The position numbers and the translations under genes are program-made. DNA of 50,746 bases. It comes from Amphritea sp. Lineage in GTDB: Bacteria; Pseudomonadota; Gammaproteobacteria; Pseudomonadales; Balneatricaceae. Below are positions 17,314-27,182 of this stretch, piece after piece. The first letter of the stretch is position 1, and each line of letters opens with the position of its first letter. The DNA lies in assembly GCF_016744155.1 (NCBI RefSeq), contig NZ_JADGEW010000029.1, positions 1 to 50,746 of the forward strand. Direction: 5' to 3'. The notes beneath the pieces are model-generated. The model saw only the letters and a list, made by a program, of their open reading frames with translations. It did not search any database and was not told where the DNA came from.

Positions 17314-19665
17314 TTAGCGTTTGTATTTACCTGACCCTTTACCTCGACCACCTTTTCTTCCTTTAGGTTTCGGGGAGCTATGGTTGTCGTCTTTGACGGC
17401 TAGTTCAAACTCAATTTTGCGTTGATCCATATCGACCCGGACCACCCGAATTTGAATCTTGTCGCCGATACTAAAGGTGGCTTTAGTGCGCTCGCCAACT
17501 AAGCGTTGTTGAGCTGCATCAAACTGGTAATAATCATTATTCAGAGCAGTGACATGGACCAGACCTTCTACCTGAGTGTCATCTAACTCAATGAACAGAC
17601 CGAAGTTGGTTACGCTGCTGATAACGCCGCCGAAGACATCTCCGACGTGCTCCTGCATATACTCACACTTAAGCCAGGCTTCAACATCCCAGCCCGCTTT
17701 GTCCGCACGGCGAGATACCAGCGAGCAATGTTCAGCCAGATTTTTCATCTTCGCCAGGTCATAAGGATAACTCTTGCCTGCTTCCAAAGGCTGAGCAGTC
17801 TTCACTCGATGTACTGGATCTGATCCGACACCGGTAACTTTTTTCAGTGCCCGACGCAGTACGCTACCGCTTTCGCTTTGACGAATAACCGAGCGGATTG
17901 CCCGGTGAACAAGTAGATCAGGATAGCGACGTATCGGTGAAGTAAAGTGCGCATAGGCTGGGTACGCCAGACCAAAATGGCCCTGGTTATCAGAACTGTA
18001 TTCAGCCTGGCTTAGCGAACGCAGCATCATCGTACGAATAATTTGCGCATCGTTTCGTTCACCAATACCGCGTAGTAAACGATCATAATGTGCAGGTGTT
18101 GGCTTGTCGCCACCGGCCAGATTAAGGCCTCTTTCACTGAGGAATTCGCGCAGGTTGGTTAGTTTCTTTTCCCCTGGTCCTTCATGTACACGATACAGTG
18201 CTGGAAGTTCCAGTTTCTCTAGAAATTGTGCGGTAGCAACGTTAGCGCAGAGCATGAACTCTTCGATCATCTTATGAGCATCGTTACGATGCACTGGCAC
18301 TATCTTATCGATTTTACGGTCTTCGGTGAATTTAAACTGTACTTCCTGCTTTTCAAAGTCGATAGAACCCCGCTTGGTGCGGGCCTTTCTCAACACTGCA
18401 TATAGTTGGTGCAGAGCATGAAGGTGCGGAACAACATCGGCATGTTTACGGGCAACTGTTTTTCCAAGATCAGTTTCGGCTGCTGATACTAACGCGCCTA
18501 CCTGAGTATAAGTCAGACGTGCGTGGGAGTGGATGACGGCTTCGGAGAACTTGTAGCTAGTCATTTTACCGGCTTTATTGATCGCCATCTCGCAGACCAT
18601 GACGAGTCTATCGACATGGGGGTTCAGCGAGCATAAGCCATTGGATAGTGCTTCTGGCAGCATCGGTACTACGTGACCAGGAAAGTACACTGAAGTGCCT
18701 CGTTCAGCAGCTTCCTCATCCAATGGGCTTCCAGGTACTACGTAGTGTGATACATCTGCAATAGCAACAGATAAGCGCCAGCCACCAGACTTACGTTTTT
18801 CACAGTAGACGGCATCATCAAAATCACGGGCGTCTTCACCATCGATAGTGACGAAAGGAAGGTCTCTCAGATCTGCCCTGTGTTGCTTATCAGATTCACT
18901 AACGTCTTCCCCCAGTGCTTCGGCAGCTTTGAGTGCATCCTGGGGCCACTTATGAGGAATGTCGTGGTTACGAATGGCAACGTCAATCTCCATGCCTGGC
19001 GCCATAGAATCACCCAGCAGTTCGACGACCTTACCTTCCGCATTAAAGCGATTACAGGGGTATTCGGTGATCTCAACGGTGACATACTGGCCCGCTTTTG
19101 CGCCTTTTAGCTGATCATCCGGAATATCGATTTCATTACGAATACGGCTGTTTTCAGACTGTATGAAGTATTCACCGTCTTCTTCGCTTAAACGGCCGAC
19201 TACTTGAGACATTTTTTGCTCAAGTACTTTGACTATCTGTCCTTCCTGGCGTCCACGACGGTCGATGCCGCTGACACGTACCTGTACGCGATCCCCATGA
19301 AAGGCTTTTAGCATCTGGCTTTCGTGTAGGTAGAGGTCATCACCATCGCCATCCTGCGACAGAAAGCCAAAACCATCGGGGTGTCCGATAACACTGCCTT
19401 TTATTAAATCTTCTTCCCGCAGCAGGCTATAGCCTTTACGAGGATCGAAGTTGAGCTGTCCATCACGCTCCATGGCGCGCAGACGACGTCGCAAGGCCTC
19501 TTTTTCTTCGCTATCAAAGAGCTTAAGTGTTTGGCCTACCTGTTCTCGGTTTAATGTTTTGCCAGGCTCATCAAACAGCCCCATGATGAATTCGCGGCCG
19601 GGAATAGGATTGCTGTATTTTTCGAAATCTCCGGCATTGATTGCCGATTTGGAGTTATTGCTCAT
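17314..19665 (-). CDS. rnr: Ribonuclease R
   Basis: This 783-residue 3'-5' exoribonuclease (RNB family) degrades structured RNA. Order of domains: N-terminal winged helix (about 30-95), two cold-shock domains (about 95-250, including SVIGHPDGFGFLSQDGDGDD), the RNB catalytic domain with IDGEDARDFDDAVY (metal aspartates) and the SPIRRYPDLLVHRAI motif, an S1 domain (about 655-745, GDVFGGVISSVTNFGLFIEL) and a Lys/Gly-rich tail. I chose the ATG at 19665 (MSNNSKSAINAGDF, preceded by GAGAAAAG) over a longer upstream frame. The size is close to E. coli RNase R. Confidence 0.95.
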   Translation of the reverse strand: MSNNSKSAINAGDFEKYSNPIPGREFIMGLFDEPGKTLNREQVGQTLKLFDSEEKEALRRRLRAMERDGQLNFDPRKGYSLLREEDLIKGSVIGHPDGFGFLSQDGDGDDLYLHESQMLKAFHGDRVQVRVSGIDRRGRQEGQIVKVLEQKMSQVVGRLSEEDGEYFIQSENSRIRNEIDIPDDQLKGAKAGQYVTVEITEYPCNRFNAEGKVVELLGDSMAPGMEIDVAIRNHDIPHKWPQDALKAAEALGEDVSESDKQHRADLRDLPFVTIDGEDARDFDDAVYCEKRKSGGWRLSVAIADVSHYVVPGSPLDEEAAERGTSVYFPGHVVPMLPEALSNGLCSLNPHVDRLVMVCEMAINKAGKMTSYKFSEAVIHSHARLTYTQVGALVSAAETDLGKTVARKHADVVPHLHALHQLYAVLRKARTKRGSIDFEKQEVQFKFTEDRKIDKIVPVHRNDAHKMIEEFMLCANVATAQFLEKLELPALYRVHEGPGEKKLTNLREFLSERGLNLAGGDKPTPAHYDRLLRGIGERNDAQIIRTMMLRSLSQAEYSSDNQGHFGLAYPAYAHFTSPIRRYPDLLVHRAIRSVIRQSESGSVLRRALKKVTGVGSDPVHRVKTAQPLEAGKSYPYDLAKMKNLAEHCSLVSRRADKAGWDVEAWLKCEYMQEHVGDVFGGVISSVTNFGLFIELDDTQVEGLVHVTALNNDYYQFDAAQQRLVGERTKATFSIGDKIQIRVVRVDMDQRKIEFELAVKDDNHSSPKPKGRKGGRGKGSGKYKR

Positions 19666-20315
19666 TCTTTTCTCAAATAAACAACTGCAAACAATGCCTC
19701 GGTAGTTTGAATAATTCACTGTAATGCGGATCATACATAACGGGGCAAGATTGTAGCTGGTGTCACTCAATTCGTTGAGTGAATCAAATTAGGTTGTCTT
19801 CAGAACAGCGATTTGTCGCTACGTTTATTACGTTAATCTGAAAACCATAAATTCATGCTGAGATTTTTCATATCATATCTCGGGCATGTGACAAAAATAT
19901 TTACACTGTATCTAGGTGCTCGCAGCACATAGTTACCACAGTGATTTGTATTAATCTGCGGGCCAATATTTTGGCAAAGCAGGGCGAACAACCCCGATGG
20001 AAAAAGTAGTATCCTTATTCTAGGAATCGTTCTAGTCGATTTTGATGGAGTATTTCGTACAACTATTTGGACATAGTCTCTGCACCTGAGAGAAAAGTCT
20101 CAAGTGAATCGAACGAACAACAAAAAGGACCTGATAGCGAAAAAATAAGACTGGAATTTAAAACAGAGGGACGAGAATACTTAAGTAACGTAACGACAGT
20201 AATACAACGACAACAAATGGTTAAAAAATAGACTTTTTCTAAGCTAGGACCACTATATAGTGTTACCGCCTTATGTCAATGTTTCTATATAGCCTCGACA
20301 GGAAATTGTCCAGTG
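19666..20315. other. Gene-free gap upstream of rnr
   Basis: About 650 AT-rich bases with no convincing gene. One plus-strand frame stays open for about 60 codons near 20050-20231 but has no start codon. The rnr promoter must lie near its left end. Confidence 0.45.
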
Positions 20316-20522
20316 TTACCAGGGTTTTTTGATAAAGTAATCAGTCAGATAATCGATCAGCGATCTAAAGGTTAAGGGCAGATGTTTTCTTGAAAAATAG
20401 AGCGCGTAAATATTCAGATTATGGTGTTTCCATTCAGGCAATATCTGGCAGAGTGTTTTGTCCTTTATATAACTATTAGCCAATAAATGGGCACCTTTCA
20501 GCCTTCCTAAAAAGTGCCGCGC
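20316..20522 (-). pseudogene. C-terminal relic of a LysR-family regulator
   Basis: Read on the minus strand from 20522, the frame gives RHFLGRLKGAHLLANSYIKD, then KTLCQILPEWKHHNLNIYAL, then YFSRKHLPLTFRSLIDYLTD and YFIKKPW, ending at a TAA (20316-20318). The pattern ILPEW ... IYALYxSRxHLP ... RSLIDYLxDYF is the standard end of LysR effector domains. A stop codon lies immediately upstream and no start codon or N-terminal HTH is present, so only about 68 codons survive. Confidence 0.75.
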
Positions 20523-20773
20523 TTAAGATCTGAGTTCTCGATCTGTTATCACAGGATCCTTAGCTCATTCGAGTTAACCAAACTGGGGTGGAACTAAGTC
20601 AAAACCCCAGGTAACTAGTATAAAATGAGTATTGATTTGTTTTAATCCTTAATTAAGGCCAACCTAATTTAGGATTGTTCGTCGTGTATAGCGTTATAAA
20701 GCCAGCCGTCTATGATGAACGGGTAGGTGAGCTTAAATAAATTGTCCTCAATGTTGTAGGGGTTGCAAGGTCT

Positions 20774-23700
20774 ATGGTTTTAAAAGCTTTGGATTGCCCA
20801 TTCTGTTTAAAAACGGCATCACAGGTAAAAAAATCTGACTCTATAACTTACCAGGTTTGCTGCTCTAGTTGTTCCGCAAGGGGGCCCTCTGCGAAGACAG
20901 AAGAGGAAGCTGTTCATCAGTGGGAATCATTCTTTCAAGACGTTAGCTTATCTAAGCTAGTGATTGACGAATCTCCAGATATTATTTTTATTAAAGATTG
21001 GAGTGGCCGCTTCCTACTGGGTAATCCTGCTCTAGCCCAGCTCTATGGAACGACTCCAGATCAGCTAATCGGCCTTGACGATGGATATTTTAATCCCAAT
21101 CAGGAACAAGTTGATTCCTATTTAGCCAGCACCCGAGACGTCATTCGCTCCGGGGAAGTTCAGTATATTGAAGAGTCGTCGACTGATAAGGTTACTGGCG
21201 AGGTCAAACACTACCTTTCGGTTAAAAAACCCTTTTATGGTCCTTCTGGTGAGCCTAGGCTTTTGGTCATAGCCAATGATATAACGGAGCTGAAAGTAGC
21301 CTACCAAATACTTGAAGAGCGTGAGAACCGATACGCTTATGCCATGAACATTGCGGGAGAGGGTATCTGGGATTGGGATCTCCGAAATGACACCGTCACT
21401 CATAATATGCGTTGGTGCGAAATTCTAGGGCTTGAAGATGATTGTTTACAGCACCCTGTAGATGAATTTATTAAGCGGTTGCACGAAGATGATAGACAGT
21501 CCGTTGCCGAAGCTTTAAAAAACATGCTAGAAGACGCGACAGGTCAAAATAAATATGAACACGAACATCGCATGCTTCGTGCGAATGGTGAGGTCTTGTG
21601 GATATTCGACCGCGGTGAAGTGGTAGAACGTGATGATCAGGGGCAGCCGGTCAGGGTTGTAGGCGCTATTAGAAATATTGATGAACGTAAGCAGTTTGAG
21701 CTTAATCTCAAGAGAACAGAACAAGAGCTTTCATTACTCAATCAGCAACTTGAAAATACAGTAGAACAACGGACAGCTGAGTTATATAGAAACGAAGAGC
21801 GGTTCGCACTAGCGATGCGTAGTGCGAATGATGGGTTGTGGGACTGGCATCTGCGGACAAATCAGGTTTATTTCTCGCCTCGCTGGATGAGTATGCTCGG
21901 TTATGGACCTGATGAATTAGAGCCGGTTTTAGATACCTGGGCCTCTTTGGTCCACCCAGATGATAAGGAACATGTCTTACAAAAAGCACAGGATTACTTA
22001 TCAGAGAAGGAAGCTGCGTTTGAAGTAGAAATGCGTATGCAGCATAAGAATGGACACTATATTTTTGTTCGATCTCGTGCGTTTAAGATGCTCTGCAACT
22101 CAACCGGTAAAACCTCGCGTTTAATTGGTACTCATGTTGATATATCAGATAAAAAAAGATCAGAGATCCTCGATAAAGGTACGACAAGCGTTCTTGAAAT
22201 GATTGCTAAAGGCAATCCCGCCTCGGAAATTTATGAAGAGATTGCTCTCCTTTATGAGAACCGTCATCCGGGATTAAGGTGCTCGATGCTTGAGCTTGAG
22301 GGGGATACACTCCTTCACGGCGGAGCTCCTAGTATGCCGAAGGCATATTGCGAGGCGGTAAATGGGCTTAAAAACGGCCCTGATGTTGGTTCCTGCGGTG
22401 CATCCACTTATAGAGGTGAGCGCGTCTTGGTTGAAAACATCGAAACCGACCCTAAGTGGGTTAATCTCAAAGACTTTGCATTACCCCATGGCATGCGTTG
22501 TTGTTGGTCTGAGCCCATTATAAATTCTTCAGGTACTGTCTTAGGTGCTTTTGGAATGTACTACGACCACCCAGCATTACCAAATGAAGATGAATCTAAC
22601 GATCTGACATCCGCGGCAAGGCTTGCGGGTATTATTATGGAAAGAGAGCATAACCAAAGACGAATGCGGGATTTGGCCTACATAGATGAGCTTACTGGAT
22701 TATCCAGCCGTGGTTATTTCTATTTGACTATTGATGAACTCCTCAAGCTTTCTAAGCGCAACAATCATCAATTCAGTTTGCTCTATTTAGATTTAGATGA
22801 CTTCAAAACGGTGAACGATAGCCTTGGTCATGATATCGGAGATCTATTACTTAAAGAGATTGCTGTTCGTATAAAGGAAGCCTGCCGTGAGGCGGACTTC
22901 ATAGCCCGTCTTGGAGGCGATGAATTCTGCATTATAATGCACGATATCGAAGATAACTCTCATTCGGTGAAGGTAGCAGAGCGGTGTCTTAATTTTATTT
23001 CACAGCCATTTGAGCTCAAAGGTAGGAAGGTTGTTCCCTCCTGTAGTATTGGCATTGCACACTATCCCGCAGACGGCAATGACCTTCAAACTTTGATCAA
23101 AGCAGCAGACACCGCGTTATACGAAGCGAAAGACCTAGGTAAAAACTGTTTTACATTCTATGAGGCCGAGTTTACGGATAAAGCGGAGTATCGATTCCAG
23201 GTCGAACAGCTTTTAAGGGAAGCGGTTGAGCATCGGCAGCTAACTCTAGCCTATCAGCCTCAGATCGACCTTATCTCGGGAGAAATTATCGGTTTAGAAG
23301 CCTTGTCACGCTGGTATCATCCTCAACTTGGGCAGGTGCCTCCCCTTGATTTTATTCAAACTGCCGAGAAAATCGGTTTAATAAAACCTCTTACCGAATG
23401 GGTACTTAACACTGTTTGCGATCAAATGGTTTCCTGGAAGAGTGAAGGTCTCGAGGGTATTCGAACTGCCATAAATATTTCACCGAGTCATTTTTTAGAT
23501 AAAGACCTTATCTCATCAATAACTAATGCATTAGATGCTAGTGGCATCATTTCCGATGAGTTAGAACTCGAGGTAACTGAGGGCGTCGTACAGACAAATA
23601 TACTTAACTTATCTGCTTTTCAGGATCTGAAAGCACTAGGGGTTTCTCTGGCAATTGATGATTTTGGATCAGGTTTTTCTTCATTTTCATCATTAAAACA

Positions 23701-23995
23701 TATGAATGTTGATGTTCTCAAGATCGATAAAAGCTTTATAGACGACATCCTAACTGATCATAAAACTCAATTATTAGTCAGCTCGATGATAGAAATGGGG
23801 CATAACTTAGGCTATAAAATCATCGCGGAAGGCATTGAGACATCTGAGCAGCTTAATCTGCTTCAAGAACTAAATTGCGATATAGGGCAAGGTTACCTTT
23901 TCAGCAAACCTGTAACCCCAGAAGAGATATCAACATTACTCAGTATAAGTCCTAGGGGAATTGGAGGGTTTAGAATTGATACACTTGAGAGTTAA
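20774..23995 (+). CDS. Zinc-ribbon/PAS/GAF/GGDEF/EAL cyclic-di-GMP enzyme
   Basis: A 1073-residue soluble protein. Residues 1-50 form a Lar-like zinc ribbon (CPFC at 8-11, CSSC at 30-33, then ARGPSAKTEEEAVHQWESF). PAS domains lie at about 58-170, 185-305 and 335-460, with a short coiled coil between the second and third. A GAF domain follows (about 470-625), then GGDEF (RLGGDEF, motif 714-718, with an RxxD inhibitory site just before it) and EAL (EAL at 842-844, with IDDFGSGFSS and LKIDKSFID). Both catalytic motifs look intact, so it may make and degrade cyclic-di-GMP. No membrane segment is visible. Confidence 0.92.
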   Translation: MVLKALDCPFCLKTASQVKKSDSITYQVCCSSCSARGPSAKTEEEAVHQWESFFQDVSLSKLVIDESPDIIFIKDWSGRFLLGNPALAQLYGTTPDQLIGLDDGYFNPNQEQVDSYLASTRDVIRSGEVQYIEESSTDKVTGEVKHYLSVKKPFYGPSGEPRLLVIANDITELKVAYQILEERENRYAYAMNIAGEGIWDWDLRNDTVTHNMRWCEILGLEDDCLQHPVDEFIKRLHEDDRQSVAEALKNMLEDATGQNKYEHEHRMLRANGEVLWIFDRGEVVERDDQGQPVRVVGAIRNIDERKQFELNLKRTEQELSLLNQQLENTVEQRTAELYRNEERFALAMRSANDGLWDWHLRTNQVYFSPRWMSMLGYGPDELEPVLDTWASLVHPDDKEHVLQKAQDYLSEKEAAFEVEMRMQHKNGHYIFVRSRAFKMLCNSTGKTSRLIGTHVDISDKKRSEILDKGTTSVLEMIAKGNPASEIYEEIALLYENRHPGLRCSMLELEGDTLLHGGAPSMPKAYCEAVNGLKNGPDVGSCGASTYRGERVLVENIETDPKWVNLKDFALPHGMRCCWSEPIINSSGTVLGAFGMYYDHPALPNEDESNDLTSAARLAGIIMEREHNQRRMRDLAYIDELTGLSSRGYFYLTIDELLKLSKRNNHQFSLLYLDLDDFKTVNDSLGHDIGDLLLKEIAVRIKEACREADFIARLGGDEFCIIMHDIEDNSHSVKVAERCLNFISQPFELKGRKVVPSCSIGIAHYPADGNDLQTLIKAADTALYEAKDLGKNCFTFYEAEFTDKAEYRFQVEQLLREAVEHRQLTLAYQPQIDLISGEIIGLEALSRWYHPQLGQVPPLDFIQTAEKIGLIKPLTEWVLNTVCDQMVSWKSEGLEGIRTAINISPSHFLDKDLISSITNALDASGIISDELELEVTEGVVQTNILNLSAFQDLKALGVSLAIDDFGSGFSSFSSLKHMNVDVLKIDKSFIDDILTDHKTQLLVSSMIEMGHNLGYKIIAEGIETSEQLNLLQELNCDIGQGYLFSKPVTPEEISTLLSISPRGIGGFRIDTLES

Positions 23996-24015
23996 AATTC
24001 TGTTATTTAACTCTC
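23987..24015 (+). terminator. Hairpin spanning the stop codon of the GGDEF/EAL gene
   Basis: GAGAGTTAAA and TTTAACTCTC are exact inverted copies around a 9-base loop, and the left arm includes the TAA stop. No T tract follows, so it is a weak terminator or an RNA-stability hairpin. Confidence 0.5.
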
Positions 24016-24240
24016 AGGAATGGAGTGAATGCAAAGAGATCTCGAGCTGTGCTTCTGCTAAATTTTAATGCTCAATAAAGTTCTTCAGATCCCTTCTTTG
24101 AACTCAGATACCCCTGAGTCGTTATATGCAAGATATATACAGCCAATAATCTGTACTCAACAGAGTAACGAAAGAGTTTGTTAAGGTTGTGCGAAGGGAC
24201 CGGTTTATTTCATATGCACAGAAATTAAATTAGCTTCACT

Positions 24241-25383
24241 TTACTCTGTGTTACTCGGAGCCAGCTGAGCCTGATTACGGCCGTTTTCTTTGGCTAAGTA
24301 GAGTGCTGAATCAGCCGCCCGCAGCAGCTCACTGATATTCCTGTAATTGCTCTTTGATACCTCAGCGATACCGGCGCTAAGCGTAAGGATTCCCAATAGA
24401 GAGTATTGATGTGATATTTCAAGCTCTGCAATGGAGGCACAGATCTTCTTGGCTAGGTGCATGGCAGTGGCAGCATCAGTATCCGGAAGAATGAGTAAGA
24501 ACTCTTCCCCTCCATATCGTACGGCTAGGTCTCCAGCACGTTGTCCTGATTGCAGTAGAAGCTGTGCTACTTCTTTTAGGCGATCATCTCCCGCCTGGTG
24601 CCCATAATGATCGTTATAATTCTTGAAAAAATCGACGTCTAACATCACCAGAGCTAAAGGCCGCTGGTATCGATCTGCTCTTGCCCATTCTTTTTTCAGA
24701 ATAGTGTCCATACTACGTCGATTCGCCAGGCCGGTGAGTTGATCTGTATTTGACTCTTTTTGTAACTTGGACTGGACCTCCTCGGTAAAACTTAACAAAG
24801 CAAAGACACCGCTGATGACACTGAATGCGGGCCAGATAACCTGAGAAGAAACGATGGTAGCGCTGAAGAGTTCAGGTGAAAACTGCAGTAATAGAGAGCG
24901 GGTAGCAACGACTAGGGCCATAAAAAAACAAGCGTAAGCAAGAATGATATCTGATGGGTTTCTGTGCTTTTTCGTTTTTAGAAACAGATAGCCAATAAGA
25001 CAGAAGGCCAGAGGGACAAATAGAGCACTAACGTGCAAGGCCTTATATAACTGACCCGCATACGTAAAATAGCCCAGGGCAGTACAATTAATTAGAAAAA
25101 TAGCTGATATGAGGGTAAGCGGTAGTGGGTGTTCGCATCGTTTGTAACTAAAAACAACCATGCCCCAAATGAAAACAGAAGATAGAATGACAGACACAAT
25201 TTTTAAAAATACATTTATATCAAATACATATAAAAACCAGCTAATAAAATTTGCAGAAAAGGCAACGATGAAAAATAGAATGGACTTCTGCTTCCCTTCA
25301 GGGTCTTTAATTCTTGTGCCTGAAAATGCCAAAACCAGATTGATTAATGCAACGGTTAAGAAGTATGCCTGTTCAGTTGTCAT
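24241..25383 (-). CDS. Membrane diguanylate cyclase
   Basis: A 380-residue protein starting MTTEQAYFLTVALINLVLAF, preceded by AGAGAAGA. The N-terminal half has about seven hydrophobic helices. The C-terminal half is a GGDEF domain (about 215-375) with RYGGEEF (GGEEF near residues 291-295), an RAGD inhibitory site five residues before it, and LADRANRR-like DxLT region LTGLANRRSMDTILKKEW. It should synthesise cyclic-di-GMP at the inner membrane. It is convergent with the large GGDEF/EAL gene. An upstream in-frame ATG at 25440 is less likely. Confidence 0.9.
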   Translation of the reverse strand: MTTEQAYFLTVALINLVLAFSGTRIKDPEGKQKSILFFIVAFSANFISWFLYVFDINVFLKIVSVILSSVFIWGMVVFSYKRCEHPLPLTLISAIFLINCTALGYFTYAGQLYKALHVSALFVPLAFCLIGYLFLKTKKHRNPSDIILAYACFFMALVVATRSLLLQFSPELFSATIVSSQVIWPAFSVISGVFALLSFTEEVQSKLQKESNTDQLTGLANRRSMDTILKKEWARADRYQRPLALVMLDVDFFKNYNDHYGHQAGDDRLKEVAQLLLQSGQRAGDLAVRYGGEEFLLILPDTDAATAMHLAKKICASIAELEISHQYSLLGILTLSAGIAEVSKSNYRNISELLRAADSALYLAKENGRNQAQLAPSNTE

Positions 25384-25625
25384 TATTCTTCTCTTACAGA
25401 AAGCTTTTGATGGTTGTTGACTGCGGTAGTAGAGAGGCAATGGTTAGTAAGTTTTTCCGAGATCAAGACTTTAGTTTTTGTGGCTTTGGCTGGAGAGAAG
25501 CTTGTTTGTCTAGTATACCTAAATGGGTGTAGAAGTGGTCTTTCCATCGGTCTTTGAATCCATTTTTGTGATCTCAGGCTATTTTACCTAAGCAAGTCAT
25601 TTACAGGTATAGGGAAGAAGTCTAA

Positions 25626-25690
25626 GGGTTATAACTTCAAGATAGTTAAGGATCAGCGACGAGGAGGGTGCTGAACAAAAGGTGTAGTCA
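25626..25690 (+). repeat. Degenerate partial copy of the interspersed repeat
   Basis: The stretch GTTAAGGATCAGCGA, then GGAG and TGCTGAA, matches the second half of the repeat at 39.5 kb with scattered differences. A short TAACT/AGTTA stem replaces the usual TAACGAA/TTCGTTA stem. It is followed about 40 bases later by a tRNA-like relic. Confidence 0.4.
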
Positions 25691-25732
25691 GTTGCCCTAG
25701 AGCAGTAATCGTATGTTTCTCATCTAGAGAAA

Positions 25733-25799
25733 TGGTCGGGATTGCATGACTTGAACCTATGAACCTCTAAAATGAGGATCAGCAAGCTCAATAATCCCA
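25733..25799 (-). pseudogene. Degenerate tRNA-like sequence
   Basis: On the minus strand TGGGATT and AATCCCG can form a 7-bp acceptor stem followed by A and CCA. A GGTTCAAGT T-loop-like stretch and a CCTC/GAGG anticodon-arm-like stem lie between. The total of 67 bases is too short and the D arm is largely missing, so this is a relic or a coincidence, not a working tRNA. Confidence 0.35.
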
Positions 25800-25924
25800 G
25801 TTTGAGTCACTAATTGTTGATAATAACCTTTCAAATGAAATAGACCTTAGATGGTGTAGGATTATCTGCGTGGTCGGTAGTGATTATTGGGTAAGAAAAT
25901 ATAAAAGGTTAATGGAGAACATAG

Positions 25925-26938
25925 ATGCGGGTCTATCAAATAGAAGGTGATTGGGGCATTGATAATCTAAAGATCAGTCATCGAGATATACCTAAACCGG
26001 GTCTTGGGCAGGTTTTAGTGAAAATGAGTGCGTCAGCATTGAATTTTCGTGATCTTGTTGTTCCTGAGCGTGGATATGGTCGAAGGACTGGAGAGCTGCC
26101 ATTGATTCCTGTTTCGGACGGTATTGGCGAAGTCGTAGAGATCGGAGAAGGGGTGACCCGGGTTGCAACGGGAGATCGTGTTTGCCCAACTTTTTTTCAG
26201 AACTGGTTAGGCGGAGAGCCAAATGATGATCGCTTTAGTCAGGCATTAGGCGGGCCGCTAGACGGCACTATGGCGGAGTACATGTGCTTGTCCCAAGAAG
26301 GCGTCGTGAAAGTTGCCGAACATCTGACAAATATCGAAGCGGCGGGGCTTCCATGTGCTGCGCTGACGGCATGGAGTGCCTTGGCAACAAACAGCGTCAC
26401 TAAGCCTGGAGATAAAATTTTAATTCAAGGGTCAGGAGGCGTTGCACTATTTGCACTGCAGTTCGCAAAATTATTTGGTGCCCATGTGACTATGATTTCC
26501 TCCAGTGAAGAAAAAATAGAGCGTTTAAAAGTAATAGGCGCCGATGCCACTATTAACTATCGGCAGACTCCTGAATGGTCTAAAGCTTCTCGTGAAATTA
26601 CGAGGGGAAAGGGGTTCGACCACATCATTGAGCTTGGTGGTGAGAAAACATTGCCCCAATCCTTAGGTTGTGTGCGAGCCGGCGGAACAGTTTCGATGAT
26701 TGGCATGCTATCGGGGCTGAATTTAGCAGCCTCTTTGGGGCCTGTGATTACCCGACAGATTTGTCTTCAGGGAGTTACGGTTGGTCATCGGGATGGCTTC
26801 GAAGCGATGATGAAGGCTATTGAACTGCATAATATTAAGCCTGTTGTTGATTGTGAATTTGGATTTGAAGAGTTAAAAATAGGATTGGATTATATTCGCA
26901 GCGGTGCTCAATTTGGCAAGGTCTGTATCCAATATTGA
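25925..26938 (+). CDS. MDR-superfamily NAD(P)-dependent alcohol dehydrogenase/quinone oxidoreductase
   Basis: This 337-residue protein has a GroES-like N-terminal domain (ISHRDIPKPGLGQVLVKMSA, NFRDLVVPERGYG) and a Rossmann domain with GSGGVALFALQFAKLFGAHV and the GADATINY motif. The usual zinc-binding Cys/His residues are absent at the catalytic site (NFRDL replaces the CHTD-type motif), which points to a zinc-independent quinone oxidoreductase or enoyl-reductase-like enzyme. The substrate is unknown. The start follows AATGGAGAACATAG. It stands alone between the two cyclic-di-GMP regions. Confidence 0.87.
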   Translation: MRVYQIEGDWGIDNLKISHRDIPKPGLGQVLVKMSASALNFRDLVVPERGYGRRTGELPLIPVSDGIGEVVEIGEGVTRVATGDRVCPTFFQNWLGGEPNDDRFSQALGGPLDGTMAEYMCLSQEGVVKVAEHLTNIEAAGLPCAALTAWSALATNSVTKPGDKILIQGSGGVALFALQFAKLFGAHVTMISSSEEKIERLKVIGADATINYRQTPEWSKASREITRGKGFDHIIELGGEKTLPQSLGCVRAGGTVSMIGMLSGLNLAASLGPVITRQICLQGVTVGHRDGFEAMMKAIELHNIKPVVDCEFGFEELKIGLDYIRSGAQFGKVCIQY

Positions 26939-27182
26939 TTGGTCTTATACATCGCTATAACCGATAGAAATTTAAAGCTTAATAGCAGGATTATAGGGAA
27001 AGGAGAGGGGGAGGTGAAATAGCGCAGGGGCTGAGGCTGGATAACCGAGCCTGTTTAATTCGGCCTCAAATCAGACTAACTACTCTACAGTTCTTTGACG
27101 GGGGAGTGGAGTAGTCATACCCCGATAGAATCTAGTGCTAACTCGCACCTTTATTAATTCACTTCGCTGCCAAGATTAATGT
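26939..27182. other. Gap before the GGDEF relic
   Basis: No gene is visible. ACTACTC and GAGTAGT form a 7-bp inverted pair around 27080-27115, next to a GC-rich stretch. The short purine run after the oxidoreductase stop is not obviously functional. Confidence 0.4.

Noticed and set aside
20046-20231. Open plus-strand frame of about 60 codons
   Set aside because: No start codon and no similarity to a known family; probably chance.
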